Shown here: one piece after another, positions 1 through 9,810 of the stretch
How positions within the stretch are numbered: position 1 is the stretch's first letter
Layout: each line of letters begins with the position of its first letter
NCBI GenBank assembly: GCA_033439685.1
Contig: JAUEDM010000002.1
Span: forward strand, 4,030,001 to 4,094,000
DNA length: 64,000 bases
DNA from: Apodospora peruviana
Lineage: Eukaryota; Ascomycota; Sordariomycetes; Sordariales; Lasiosphaeriaceae
Reading direction: 5' to 3'
The notes under the pieces: model-generated
Database searches by the model: none
What the model saw: only the letters and a program-made list of their open reading frames with translations
What the model was told of the DNA's origin: nothing
Made by a program: the position numbers and the translations under genes

Positions 1-807
1 TCCGGTCCGTCCAAGAAGGTCACCGTGACAAAATACACCGGCACGTATCAGCCCATTCCAGGCCAAGTCACAACGACAAAGACCATCTGGCCCACAGCCG
101 TAACGACCTATTTGTCCGTCACGCCATCCTACCGGGTATTTCCGTACACCGGGAGCACGGTGACAGTCACATCGACGTTCACCGACACGGCCTACCTCTC
201 GACCACGATCAGCACCGCGACGTACTCGGCCGCAGGACCCTGGGGCTACAGATACACCGTCACGCGATACCGATCAACGGTGACGGCCACGCAAAGCGAC
301 TACCAGCTCGCGTACGTCACGCCGACCGTCAGCGCCGGCGGCGCTTGCGACTCCGCCGCTGAGCCCGAGACGGCGGTGACAGTGACTCGAGCAGCACAAT
401 GTGCCCCGACAAATCTCCTGAGCGAGCGCGACCGCTACGGCGTGGCCATCCGTATACTTCCGCTGGACTGGAGTTTTCCAATCGGCTTTCCGAACAAGGT
501 GATCGGGATCCCTGATGTCGACGCCAGCGCATGCTGCCAGCTGTGCGTCGACAACGAAGGCTGCGCGGCGAGCGAGTGGACGACCGGCTGGGATAGCGCG
601 TGCAGGCTTTTATACTATAACAACCCGACCTGCAAGAGCACGAGCAATGAGACTTGTGGGAGGGAGGTCCCGTTGGAGTACTATGGTGACTCGTGGGCGC
701 TACCTGGCCAGGCGAGTTTTATCCAGGTTGGCTGTGGGAGGCTGACCTATCTGGGGGTTAGGGATCCGTTTTGTCCGGCTTGTGTGGTGAATTTGGATGG
801 GGAGTAG
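1..807 (+). CDS. Thr/Ser/Tyr-rich secreted-type protein with PAN/apple-like Cys domain (5' partial)
   Basis: The frame is open from base 1, so the gene begins upstream of the window; 268 codons are visible before TAG at 805-807. The visible N-terminal part is rich in Thr, Val and Tyr (repeated TVT/TST stretches), like the O-glycosylated stalks of fungal wall or secreted proteins. From roughly residue 165 there is a Cys-rich block (DASACCQLCVDNEGCAASEW, later CRLLYY and NPTCKS) that resembles PAN/apple-like modules in fungal extracellular proteins. No transmembrane helix or GPI signal is visible at the C-terminus. The function is unknown. The family resemblance rests on Cys spacing only and is moderate. 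The first in-frame GTG at 25 is not a real start. Confidence 0.7.
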   Translation, partial: SGPSKKVTVTKYTGTYQPIPGQVTTTKTIWPTAVTTYLSVTPSYRVFPYTGSTVTVTSTFTDTAYLSTTISTATYSAAGPWGYRYTVTRYRSTVTATQSDYQLAYVTPTVSAGGACDSAAEPETAVTVTRAAQCAPTNLLSERDRYGVAIRILPLDWSFPIGFPNKVIGIPDVDASACCQLCVDNEGCAASEWTTGWDSACRLLYYNNPTCKSTSNETCGREVPLEYYGDSWALPGQASFIQVGCGRLTYLGVRDPFCPACVVNLDGE

Positions 808-2120
808 AGTGGTTAAGAAGGAGAAGACACACGAAGGCAGGCGGGTTTGCCAGTATCTATTGGTGGAGTTGTATTATAGCATTGGGGGGCTTAGAGCCCT
901 TCTGTGGGATTTAGCCGACTACTATTTATGGGGGAGCTGGCGTTGTCGGCAGCTTTTTTACACTTTCCGTAAGCAAGAATACCACCTCGTCGCCATACCA
1001 CCTCGTCGCCATACCACCTCGTCGCCATACCACCTCGTCGCCATACCACCTCGTCGCCATACCACCGCATGAACGACTTTCAAATGTTTGGCTATCATTA
1101 GCTGTCAAGAATAGTGTTGATAGTTCGCCAAGTCTCTTTTGCTGGTCCTGTGCCAATGCCGGTCTCCTCAGTACCTACCCGGAGGCCGCCAAACAACAAA
1201 GCTGTCGGCCACGCCGCTCACCTGTCAGCCACGAAGCAAAGCTCTCAGGTGTAGTGGGGAAAGCTGCCAATACGTTGATCTCCGCAACGGTGACACAGTT
1301 GGGGATTAAACGCCCATGTATGTAGTCGCGCCGTACCGTACGTTTACGAGAATAACAACTCAGCGCCCACGACGGTCTGCATAAACTTTAAGCGTCTGAC
1401 GGATACAACGAACCTATGTGGTAGGTTTATGTTAGGCTGAACTGGCTGAGGCACAGCAGGGAAGCTTGAATGCACAAATCAAGGGTGATGATGTAAGCCC
1501 CCGTGAAACAAGGGACCAGCCCGCCAGCGCGTCATCCCGAGCAACCACTGGACCCTATCAAGGTCATAATGCTCTGGGGACCGGAGGTTCCACGGACCAA
1601 TTCTCACTTGACCAGCCATATCGCCCCTGAAAACTCGTCGAGGTAAGTAGGTAGGTCTAGGAAATGGTGTCACAGCAGCCACCCCCAAGGGGCCAGAAAT
1701 ATTACGTGTGCAATTGGTAATAGGCAACACAATGCGGAGCGGTAGGTCGCCGATCCCGATTATACTTGAAGGCTATTGCAGTTCTGGGCCTTTGCATAAA
1801 TGCTTACTCAAGGTTTTGTACTGCAAGGTTTGGCCGTGGTGTTGTTTGGTATACCCTGCGCCGAGAAATGAAGGAGGTTTCTGCTGACCTCCAGTTAGTC
1901 TAGTCCGTGCAGCCACGGGAGAAAGGGATTGCCGTGGTGAAGAGCGTGAGACGACGCCACCGAGGTTTACTATTTTGATTAATATGTTTGACTTAATAAG
2001 CAAGTTTGTCTAGTTTGTACACTATCCGCCCTGGTCGTCAGTAACTTGGCCGTTCACAAGCCAGTGTTGTAGCCTGAGAGTGGAGGGAGCTGATGATATT
2101 AACTCGCGTGTCGTTCACGA
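808..2120. other. Intergenic region with a short tandem repeat
   Basis: No convincing gene is seen on either strand. The region holds the 16-bp tandem repeat listed separately and otherwise unremarkable sequence, including a GTAGGTAGGT run near 1650. Short ORFs here lack any recognisable family or codon bias. Confidence 0.6.
979..1066. repeat. 16-bp minisatellite, five perfect units
   Basis: The unit ATACCACCTCGTCGCC repeats five times without mismatch (979-994, 995-1010, 1011-1026, 1027-1042, 1043-1058), followed by an 8-bp partial unit. The unit is not a multiple of three and no gene covers it, so it is a non-coding minisatellite about 170 bp downstream of the PAN-like gene. Confidence 0.95.
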
Positions 2121-2128
2121 TATAAAAG
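2121..2128 (+). promoter_or_regulatory. TATA box of the two-module Cys-rich protein gene
   Basis: TATAAAAG lies about 134 bp upstream of the ATG at 2262. The intervening leader is rich in CACC and CATC motifs, as in many fungal 5' leaders. No other gene start is nearby. Confidence 0.55.
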
Positions 2129-2261
2129 ATCAGGTCTTCGGCTCCTCTTGGCTGGACCTTCCACCACCTCATCACCTTCATCTGCTATATTGCCCTGATC
2201 ACTGCTATTGACGAAGTCACCAACGTCACAAAACCTATCTGCACAGAAACTTCAAGTAAAG

Positions 2262-3274
2262 ATGCAAGCTCCATCTCTATCCCTGCTCACCTTGAGCGTT
2301 CTGCCAGCCTTGGTGTTGGCAGGACCTGAGAGATCCTACTGCGGTGGCCAAGGCGCACTCCCCACCAAGGACGATTGCATGGCTGCCATCAACAAGATCA
2401 ACGACGGCGAATCCTACACGGGCAGTCACACGTTCGACGCCGGAGACTGCACCGTGGAATACAAAGCCCTGATGCTCGCCACCACACCTCCACCAATCCA
2501 GGGAAGCGTCCTCAAGGCTCAGGCCCTGGATATTGTTACGGATGGATGTCAGGGCAGTGGTTGGGACCAGGATAGTGGTGGGAATGTAAGTTGATGATGC
2601 TATTACCCCCCTTTCCGTTGCACTTCAATGGCTTACGAGGAACCAACTTTGGACAGGTCACGGTCCACAAGTGCTTCGTCTGCATGTTTGGGACATGCGC
2701 CGTCTGCAACGCGCCTCGCACGCGAGACGTGGCGCCCCAACCCGTCGTTCTTCCCGACTCCGAATATGTATCACAGCGATCCGCCCAAGGCGTCGAGCCA
2801 CTTCCTGCCAAGGGGGATCTCATCCGTCGCCATGTCGGCAGCCATACGACCAAGTCGATGCTCGCAGCTCGTCAAAAGCCCGAGGCCGGGGTGGAGTGTC
2901 GGTCCTCCCTCGGGCCTGTCAAAATCAGTGACTGCCAGGGCCTCGCGGACTCGTTGAGGGGCAAGACATTGGCTCTGCCTTACATCGGAGGCAACGAGGA
3001 TTGCGACCTGGCCATCTTTGCACACTTCCAGGGGCTGGCCGCCAACGGCGACACGGTGGCGGACCGGATTAATCATGTCTCGGATCTGTGCAAGTCCTCC
3101 GGGGACCCCGTCCTTGGCGAAATGATCGATACGAGTCAGGAGATTCCCTTGTTCGGATACACCATCTGGTCTGGGAACTTGTGTGGTCAGTTTTCGTTTT
3201 GGCATGGCCAACTGCGTGCCATAGAGGGACGACTGGGGGGCAGCCAGGAGAAGAAAGGGGGAGAAACGATGTAG
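2262..3274 (+). CDS. Secreted cysteine-rich protein with two similar modules
   Basis: Exons 2262-2585 and 2657-3274; the 71-bp phase-0 intron has GTAAGT and ACAG ends. The product is 313 aa. The start was set at the ATG opening a clear signal peptide (MQAPSLSLLTLSVLPALVLA). The mature protein shows two blocks with the same cysteine layout. Block 1 (about residues 25-115) has YCGGQ, a DDC about ten residues later, GDC, then DGC and HKC. Block 2 (about 200-300) has VEC, SDC, EDC, DLC and NLC. They look like an internal duplication. The DGC...G..TVHKC end of block 1 faintly recalls KP4-like folds, but this is too weak to name a family. The last 30 residues are less protein-like, so the 3' end could differ. 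The function is unknown; a secreted effector or antimicrobial-type protein is an inference. Confidence 0.7.
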
Positions 3275-4489
3275 GAATTGGGAATAAGTCCCAACCAGGA
3301 TTCCATTATCTATTTGCTTGTTTTCTTGCGAGGTAATGGATGAAGAGACACAAACTGAATCTCTATTAGCCTCATAATCAAGTAACACGATGTCCCCGCA
3401 ATAACCTCATCTCTTTTCACCAGCACTATTCCATCTTTCTTCAAATGTGCCTATCTCCATTTTAGCAGCATCCGCCCGCCTCGTGTCGTTTTTCTTTTGA
3501 CCCGTATTGGCCAACGATAAAAGGCTTTCTGCCACGCTCGGTGGCTCAGCCACGTATTTGTCCAACGTAAATCCTGAGGCGAGGCGGTCCCGAAACTTTC
3601 TGCATGCCGTGTGGTTAGTGGTAATCAGGCAGTGGCTGGATTGGTTGGCAGACACTCACAGTCCATCCAAAGTTACCGTTTGGTACGGCCGATTACGTGG
3701 GGCTGTCATCGTCTTGGATGTCTCGAATGATAGCTGGTCTTGACCGTTTTGGAACGCGGATCAAATTTTTGGTTGGCTGAAATTTAATGATGAACAAAGG
3801 TACCTCAAGTGGATGTGTGAGTATTCGTCTTCAGCTCTGTTATCACCATAACTTGACTTGCATCAGGATGACATCGAAGATTTATACTATCCGGAATTCA
3901 TATACCTTCACACTCATTCCTGCATTTTCGACTTCACTGACATTGAACTGCTCCAAGAAGTTTCGCGATATCACTTTGCTGCTCTTCGGATTCGCGAGCG
4001 CAGGTTCTGTAAGCATGGGGATTATGGCTTTTTGCCCAATCCGGTTGTGCGCAACTGCGCATAACAATAAGAATATCAACCCCCCCTTGGTTCATGCATT
4101 GCAGCTTTAGGCACACCTGCAGTCATTCGCTTCGGGACTGTCTCGTCAAGTCGATGCTTGGGAATATCATCTCGATTATCACAGATGTTAATCTCGACTC
4201 CAATCCGGCGCTCACCTACCAGCAGTGTAGCACAGGCACCAAGCCCGATGCTCTCTTGAATTTTTTTTTTTTTTTTTTGGCTGCGATTGCAGTTATACTC
4301 CAGTCTCATTGTTTAAGAACTGAATGTTTATCTGAGAAAGGAATGTCGATGTCAAGTTCCTTCTCAGCCAGTACGTGAATCCCGACACCGCTTTTCTCTT
4401 TTATGTTTCGCCTTATGAGGCCATGAGCTACCTCCTTCGCTGATAGAATCGAGCTTGGAAGATGAGAGGTGGAACATGGTACCATATGA
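3275..4489. other. Intergenic region with weak coding-like patches
   Basis: No gene could be assembled. Around 3787-4064 a plus-strand reading (ATG at 3787, possible GTGAGT...CAG intron, then a frame ending near 4064) gives a 75-80-residue peptide of unknown type. A minus-strand patch around 4100-4260 is also open. A run of 18-20 T lies near 4261. These may be relics of decayed genes; none is called. Confidence 0.4.
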
Positions 4490-4942
4490 CATGGAACGGA
4501 AGAGACGAGATCACTAGAGCAAGAGCTAGATAGAAGCCTTGGCCCCATTGAAGAAGATCTCAGGAAGAAGGCAGGCGACTGGGTTAAGGATTTTTTAGTA
4601 CAAGCTTTTGAAGATTTCTGCCGCACTCACCAGTCGAACACAAACACAAACACAGCCACAACGGAAAGCGCAACCGCAGGCCCTGGAACACCGCCCTCGA
4701 CTGGACAAGTTGCCGATCAGGGCAGCTCGGCAACATTTCAATTACAACCCAGCAGGGCCTCACAGACTTGGTCTTTCCAGCGGAGCCTGACCAGGTACAG
4801 TTCGAACCCCTTCAACTTTGAAGAGGCCGTCTTCAACTTTGACTTTGACCTGACGGAGTCGACAGAAAATCCGTTCAGGGACGGAGAAGTTCACGGCGTG
4901 TTTCATGGAGGACGAACATGGATATATAAAATGAGCTTATGA
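4490..4942 (+). pseudogene. Coding-like ORF without an ATG (orphan terminal exon or gene remnant)
   Basis: The frame is open for 151 codons between a TGA at 4487-4489 and the TGA at 4940-4942, but its first ATG is two codons from the end. The composition looks protein-like. It begins with a charged stretch (LEQELDRSLGPIEEDLRKKA), then a Thr/Ser/Gly linker, then an acidic aromatic tail containing FNFEEAVFNFDFDLTEST. No upstream exon with a start codon and compatible splice sites could be fitted. It may be the last exon of a gene whose 5' part has decayed, or a chance open frame. The family is not recognised. Confidence 0.35.
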
Positions 4943-5322
4943 TATGAATAACAACAGCAACCCGCGATGCTACGAAATAAAAACAGCCAAATGCTCATCC
5001 CAGCCATGCTATGTAGCCACCGTCGTAAATGCAACCAAAAAACAAAAGAAATCCTTGCTCAAAGCGATCTCAGGACCATTGGAACCATTGACTTGTTGTT
5101 GCTCATCAATGGCTCCGGTGCTGTTCCATGCACCTGACGGTGAGTAGTACTTCCTCTCAAGCACGTACATGCAAGTAGGTACCTTGGCTATCCAGACCCA
5201 GGTAACTTTGTCCATTCCGCCAAAATCAAGCATAAGCCATTGGATTAAACCCTCTTTTTGTTCGCATCAAAGTTAGCCAAAACCTGCCAACCAACCAACC
5301 AATTGAGGTAAAAGGAGAAACC
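4943..5322. other. Intergenic region
   Basis: Nothing recognisable. It is A-rich near 5030-5050 and carries the dispersed GTAGGTACC motif near 5175. It includes the 3' flank of the minus-strand GTPase gene. Confidence 0.6.
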
Positions 5323-6866
5323 TTACCTCGCTCTCCCGCCGCCGCCCTGGCCCTGTCCAATCCCCCAAAGCCTCGCAATGGTCCACGGCTGTATCGGCGC
5401 CGTGTTCGCCCTATGCAAGTGCTCCCTCTCCTCGCTCGTCTTCCTCATCGCCGCCTCCGCCCTGACCGCTCTCTCTCTAGCTTCCTTCTCCCGCTGCACC
5501 AGCCTCGCCATCTCCGCCTTCAGGACCCGCATATTCTGGTCGCGCTCCCTGTCAATCTCGGCGCGCATCCTCTCCATCTCCTTTCGCACACCGGCCACCC
5601 TCTCCTCCGCCTCTTTCGCCATCCCCTCCTGCGTAGCCTTGACCAGTTCCCGTGTCTCCCTTTCCATCTCCTCCCTTACTCTCCTAACAGTTCCTTCCGA
5701 TTCTTGCTTAACGGCCACAACCTCGTCCGCATGCTTCTGGCTCTGACGCGCCATCTCGGCTCGCAAGCTGGTGATGTGCTCGTCGTGCTGCCGCCCACGA
5801 CGAGCCATCTCCTCGTGCAGCGCCGTGGCCTGCGCGTTCAACTCCTGTTCCCTCTGGAGACGGTCCTGTTCCCGCACGGCAAGCATCTCATCTCTCAAAC
5901 CAGAAATATGGTTGTCCTTTTGCGCAATAGTCTCGTTGAGCTGGTTGATTTGGGCGTGGAGGCCGTTGATCTCGTGCTGGAAGATGCTCGTCATGGCGTC
6001 GTCGTGCGCCTTCATCGCGTGCTCCATCTGCGTGTACATCTGCGCCAGCCGGGTCATGTGCCGGCTGCGCGCGAGGTGGATCTCGGCGGTGAACTCGCCC
6101 ACGTCGGCCTCGTGGACTGTTCGCGCGTCATCATGGACTTGTTGTAGTTGGCTTGTTGCTGTGTCGAGGGGTGGTGGTGGTGGTGGTGGTGGTGGGATGA
6201 GACCGCGCTGGGCCAAAATATGGGAGACTATTTCGAGAGCTGAGTCCTTGGTCTCTGTGTACCGAAAGGTTCGGCTGCCTGCCCTGTGCAGATGCCCGAA
6301 TAGACCATCTGACGCAAAGAGCTGTGCCTCAAGACGTTGGTCCTCCTCGGGTCCCGTGTTGGGCCACATGGACCGGGTGGCGAGGGCGACGTACTGCGAG
6401 ATGTCGTCGTCACCGGCGCCGCACAGCTCTTTAAACATCTCGAGCGTCTTGAGCGGCGGGCCGGCCGTGTGGTCATCGGAAATAGGCTGGAGGAGGAGGA
6501 TCCCGGTAAAGAAGATGCCTTCTTGGAAGAAAGTGAAGCTGTCCATTAGCTGGATGGTGAGGTTGTGCAGGGCCTCGGCCTCGGCTTCTTCGTCGTCGGA
6601 GCTGTTGAGCCCGGGTGTGTCGACGAGATGCACGCGCAGGGTGTCGTTGTACATGAAAGAGACGTCGTTGAAGATGTCTGTACCTGTGGTGAGAAGGTCA
6701 GAAACTCTCTTGAGGGTGGTCCTGGTTGGTTCTGTGACCTACTGGGCTCTATTTGACTCGGGTCGCAGCCAGCGCAGGTCGAGACAAGCGAGGTCTTGCC
6801 TGCCCCGGCAACGCCGACCACCGCGATGTAAACATCATGGATTTCTGGGTGTAGGTTGGACTCCAT
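5323..6866 (-). CDS. P-loop GTPase (AIG1/TRAFAC-like) with long coiled coil
   Basis: Minus-strand exons 6866-6743 and 6683-5323; the 59-bp intron has GTAGGT and CACAG ends. The product is 494 aa. The start chosen is the ATG beginning MESNLHPEIHDVYIAVVG, close to the P-loop GVAGAGKTS (about residues 19-27). The G3 motif DTPG follows about 40 residues later (HLVDTPGLNSSDD), giving a small AIG1/septin-like G domain to about residue 205. Then come a run of ten prolines (encoded by the GGT repeat near 6171-6194), a spacer, and roughly 280 residues of Glu/Arg/Gln-rich heptads that should form a long coiled coil, ending in a Gly/Arg-rich tail. Fungal GTPases of this architecture are mostly uncharacterised. 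Nucleotide binding is supported by motif; the cellular role is unknown. Confidence 0.85.
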
Positions 6867-7771
6867 TTGGTGCCACTCGAAAGCAATTTGTGATGAAATT
6901 GGAATTGCAATGCTGCAAATGCCATGTATTAAAGTTGGTCTGATATTGATCGTTGGCTGAGTTTGGAGAGTTATCAAACGTTGAAGAATGAAAAAGAAGT
7001 TGGGGATTCTGGTCTGATGATGGTGTCTTTATTTACATGTCCCCTTCCCTGAGCTGGCTCACGCAGGTCTAGCTGGCTTCCAATGCATGTAAGTTAGAAA
7101 CTGTCAAAATGGCTGTGGTACCAGCTGGAATGAGCCGGTCAGAGATCTAGTTGCCCATGAGCTGGCTCGAGTCGACAGGCTGACCAGTGGATAATACGAC
7201 GGGATGGGACCACGCATTGCGACACATCAGGTCCAACGATGTTTGGGCGCCAGGGATTTTGAGTGAAAGCTCCTGAATGGCAGACATCTGGGACGTTTTG
7301 CTTGGGCACTGTGCGAGCTCTTGCGGTGGCAACTTGTTGCTGTGAACGGTGTTCAACGTGGCCTGGAGGGATGGGCCGGCTATGCCAGCTGGGCAGCTTG
7401 AACGTTGTAAGTGCGGCCCAGTTTGGAGCCCAACAGTTGCTTGTAGGTGGGCGAATAGGGGATCCAACCCTGATCCAATCATGCTTCACGCCCCCGACGT
7501 GTTGGGTTCCATATTGTTTGTCGTATTGAACTGGTTTGAAGCACGATTCACAGAATTGGTCGGAAAAAAAAAAAAAAATGAATCGGACTTAGATAGCTTC
7601 CTGCGGTTAAAATGTGCAGCGAATGGTAACTGAAGTGAGATATTTTTAGTTTTAAGAAAAGATTTATATGCTATAAAGTCTGTATATATACTGTTTAAAC
7701 GAAGAAACCTAGATACCCAGTGCCGATTAAACACCAGCGAGTCCACCTGTAGGCATGGATAAAGACACTGT
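6867..7771. other. Intergenic region between two minus-strand genes
   Basis: No supported gene. A poly-A run lies at 7564-7577. Overlapping short ORFs at 7139-7489 on the minus strand have no recognisable domain. The part nearest 6866 should be the GTPase promoter. Confidence 0.55.
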
Positions 7772-8962
7772 TTACAAACCCGACTTGTGCAAAAAGTCAA
7801 ACGAAGCCTTATATCCGGCCGTGGCGTTGGTCGACAACGTCAACCCATGACCAGTCTTCGGTTGGATATGCACGGCCACATCCTTGGCGGCAGGGTAGAT
7901 CTGCGTCTTGATCATGTTCAGGTCGTAAGTCCCCTTGCAGTCGCCACCGCAGTTACCATAGTCGTTCTCTCCTATAACCAGATGCACCGGCCCCTTGAAC
8001 TTTGCGCCTTTGGTGCCAAAGGCGGTAAGAAGGGACTTGAACTCGCCGACGGCGATGGGCTGGCGGATCTTCCACGCGTAGTCCAGCAGAGCGGGCTCGA
8101 AGCTGCCCTTCTTGAGAAAGCTGAGTTGGACGTTGGACTTGGTGGCTTGCACGAGGAAACCGGAGCCGTGGTCCTTGAACAGGACATGGTTATTTTGGCG
8201 TGCGAATTCGAAGCCCCAGGTTGCTACGTTGAGGCCGGGAAGCGGGATGTTGGTGTGGAGGAAGCCTGTGGCCACGATGCCGTCGCTCTCGGTGGGATAT
8301 TTTGTGATCAGACCGACGGAGAGGATAGAACCGAGGGAGTGGCCGACGTGTACAATCTTGGAGGGCTTGTATTTGGCGAGGCGGTCGTCGCGGCTGCCGC
8401 TAAGCCTCTTGGAGGCGCTGACGAGCTTGCCTGAGCGCGCGAGAGAAGTGAGCTGACGAAGGATCTCAACTTGGACGTTAAGTTGGATGACGTCGTAGGC
8501 GTTGGGCTTGTCGGAGCGGCCGGTTCCGAGGCGGTCGTAAGTGAGGATGGAATAACCCTCGGCGAGTGCGGCATCGACGTAGGAATACTCTTTCGACTTG
8601 ACCTCGGCGTCCCAATACCTCTTGTCGAAGCCGCCACCGTGGCTGGCGAGCTGGAGGATTCCAGATCTGCTGCTGCCATTAGGAGGAACACAGAGCTGGC
8701 CATTGATCTTGAAAGTCTGCTTGACGGTGATTGTGCCGTTCATGCTATCGGTCATGTTGGGCGATGTCCAGGTCGTCTGGTACGTGACCCAGTCAACAGC
8801 ATCGACGTTGCTGTCCACTCGAGGTTGTAGCCATTTGATGGCAGTGGTGTCGATACTGACGGGGACCTCGATCTCGACGCATGACCGTGTGTTGGTTGTC
8901 GGTGACGCTTTGCCCCTCTTAACGCATAGGAGTGCCACAATGCATGCTAAAACAGACGCCAT
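7772..8962 (-). CDS. Secreted alpha/beta hydrolase
   Basis: Single exon, 396 aa. The start was placed at the ATG at 8962, which opens a hydrophobic leader (MASVLACIVALLC). The frame extends to an ATG at 9052, but that codon lies immediately downstream of the TATA box at 9053-9063, too close to be the start. An oxyanion-type HGGG motif (SHGGGFDKRYW, about residue 115) precedes the nucleophile elbow GHSLGS (about 210). A likely acid lies in GENDYG (about 335), and the His in TGHGLT near residue 375 completes a Ser-Asp-His triad. Two Cys in YGNCGGDCKG may form a disulfide beside the acid. The substrate is unknown; esterase or lipase-like activity is an inference. Confidence 0.85.
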   Translation of the reverse strand: MASVLACIVALLCVKRGKASPTTNTRSCVEIEVPVSIDTTAIKWLQPRVDSNVDAVDWVTYQTTWTSPNMTDSMNGTITVKQTFKINGQLCVPPNGSSRSGILQLASHGGGFDKRYWDAEVKSKEYSYVDAALAEGYSILTYDRLGTGRSDKPNAYDVIQLNVQVEILRQLTSLARSGKLVSASKRLSGSRDDRLAKYKPSKIVHVGHSLGSILSVGLITKYPTESDGIVATGFLHTNIPLPGLNVATWGFEFARQNNHVLFKDHGSGFLVQATKSNVQLSFLKKGSFEPALLDYAWKIRQPIAVGEFKSLLTAFGTKGAKFKGPVHLVIGENDYGNCGGDCKGTYDLNMIKTQIYPAAKDVAVHIQPKTGHGLTLSTNATAGYKASFDFLHKSGL

Positions 8963-9052
8963 GGTGGTAAAAGTAAAATGGGAAAGTATCGGATTGTTAA
9001 ACGATTGCGGGATATTGAGATGCAGGCTTCTCATCTTGCGTTGAGTGGGCAT

Positions 9053-9063
9053 CCCCTTTTATA
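9053..9063 (-). promoter_or_regulatory. TATA box of the secreted alpha/beta hydrolase
   Basis: Read on the minus strand this is TATAAAAGGGG, about 90 bp upstream of the preferred ATG at 8962. Its position argues against the in-frame ATG at 9052 as start. Confidence 0.55.
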
Positions 9064-9583
9064 GACGTCTTGACATTTGTACTGGGCATCAGGGCACAGT
9101 CATTCCAAATAAGACGAGCGTACAATTACGCTATTCTGGTTACCTAACTAAGGTACCCAGGTATTGCCAAGCTTGCGGCTGTGACGTGACATTATATTCA
9201 GCGAGCGGATGCAAGCTAGGTACTCTCGTGATAAGGTGACTGACAAATACGCCCCGTTGTCCCTGAAGTTATGAAGACTGTAACTCTGCTGTGGATTGGG
9301 AAACTGCGAGTTATACTATGGGAAAGATTTTTCCGCAGCCTCGGTCAGCACGCGTACCCCGTATCCGTACTGCAGTGCGTATTCCACGCTCTCCGGGGCG
9401 TATCTGCGTGGCGGAGCATTTAACCCTAGCCTCATCCGCGAATTACTCCAGCCTCACTTGACATGCAAGTCCAAATCTCGGCCCATTCGGCTGCTGCTGC
9501 GAGCGAGTGCGGCATTGCGTAAAAGCGGGATTTGGTTCTGAAAAAATCTGAGCAACAAAAACCTGTGTCGTTCAAAACCTAAC
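9064..9583. other. Intergenic region
   Basis: No gene seen on either strand. A short GGTACCCAGGTA motif, related to the dispersed TAGGTACC-type motif, lies near 9150. Confidence 0.6.
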
Positions 9584-9810
9584 TTATGATCTCATCGCCG
9601 CAGCCCTCTCAACAGCCTCAACCACCGCCTGCTTTGCCGTCAAATACGGCACATGCCCCGGCTCGAGCGTGGTGATATCAACCCGCACTCCCTCACCCTC
9701 CATAAACTCCACCATCGACTTCTGGTACTCAAAGGGGCACGGGAATCTCCCTCCACGCCGCAGGCTGTATCTCAGTCTCCTCTGCCAGACAGATCAAACC
9801 AGTACCAAAA
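9584..9810 (-). pseudogene. Broken alpha/beta hydrolase C-terminus
   Basis: The minus strand encodes the C-terminal part of a fungal alpha/beta hydrolase in two frames. The upstream piece reads GLICLAEETEIQPAAWREIP. The downstream piece begins PFEYQKSMVEF and runs through TLEPGHVPYLT (the catalytic-His region, H of PGH) to AAAMRS and a stop at 9584. The two frames meet at a run of four G (9734-9737 on the plus strand), where one surplus base causes a premature TGA. Compared with the usual family layout, the strand and acid region between WREIP and EYQKSM also seems to be missing. No N-terminal half with the nucleophile elbow was found upstream. This is a relic unless the sequence has an error. 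Confidence 0.6.

Noticed and set aside
797..1072. Plus-strand ORF across the 16-bp repeat (PYHLVAIPPRRHTT repeats)
   Set aside because: The repeat is 16 bp, not a multiple of three, and opens several frames alike; there is no start context or domain.
2771..3388. Long minus-strand ORF opposite the Cys-rich protein gene
   Set aside because: It lies antisense to a gene with signal peptide, splice sites and conserved Cys pattern; its own product has no recognisable feature.
5378..6943. Long plus-strand ORFs (Ser/Cys-rich, 244-390 codons) over the GTPase gene
   Set aside because: They are mirror frames of the Glu/Arg-rich coiled coil; the minus strand shows P-loop, DTPG and a matching intron.
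7787..8830. Plus-strand ORFs opposite the secreted hydrolase
   Set aside because: Antisense frames of a GC-rich gene; the minus strand has the full catalytic triad.
8963..9052. N-terminal extension of the hydrolase to the ATG at 9052
   Set aside because: That ATG lies directly next to a good TATA box, so it should be upstream of the transcription start; the signal peptide begins at 8962.
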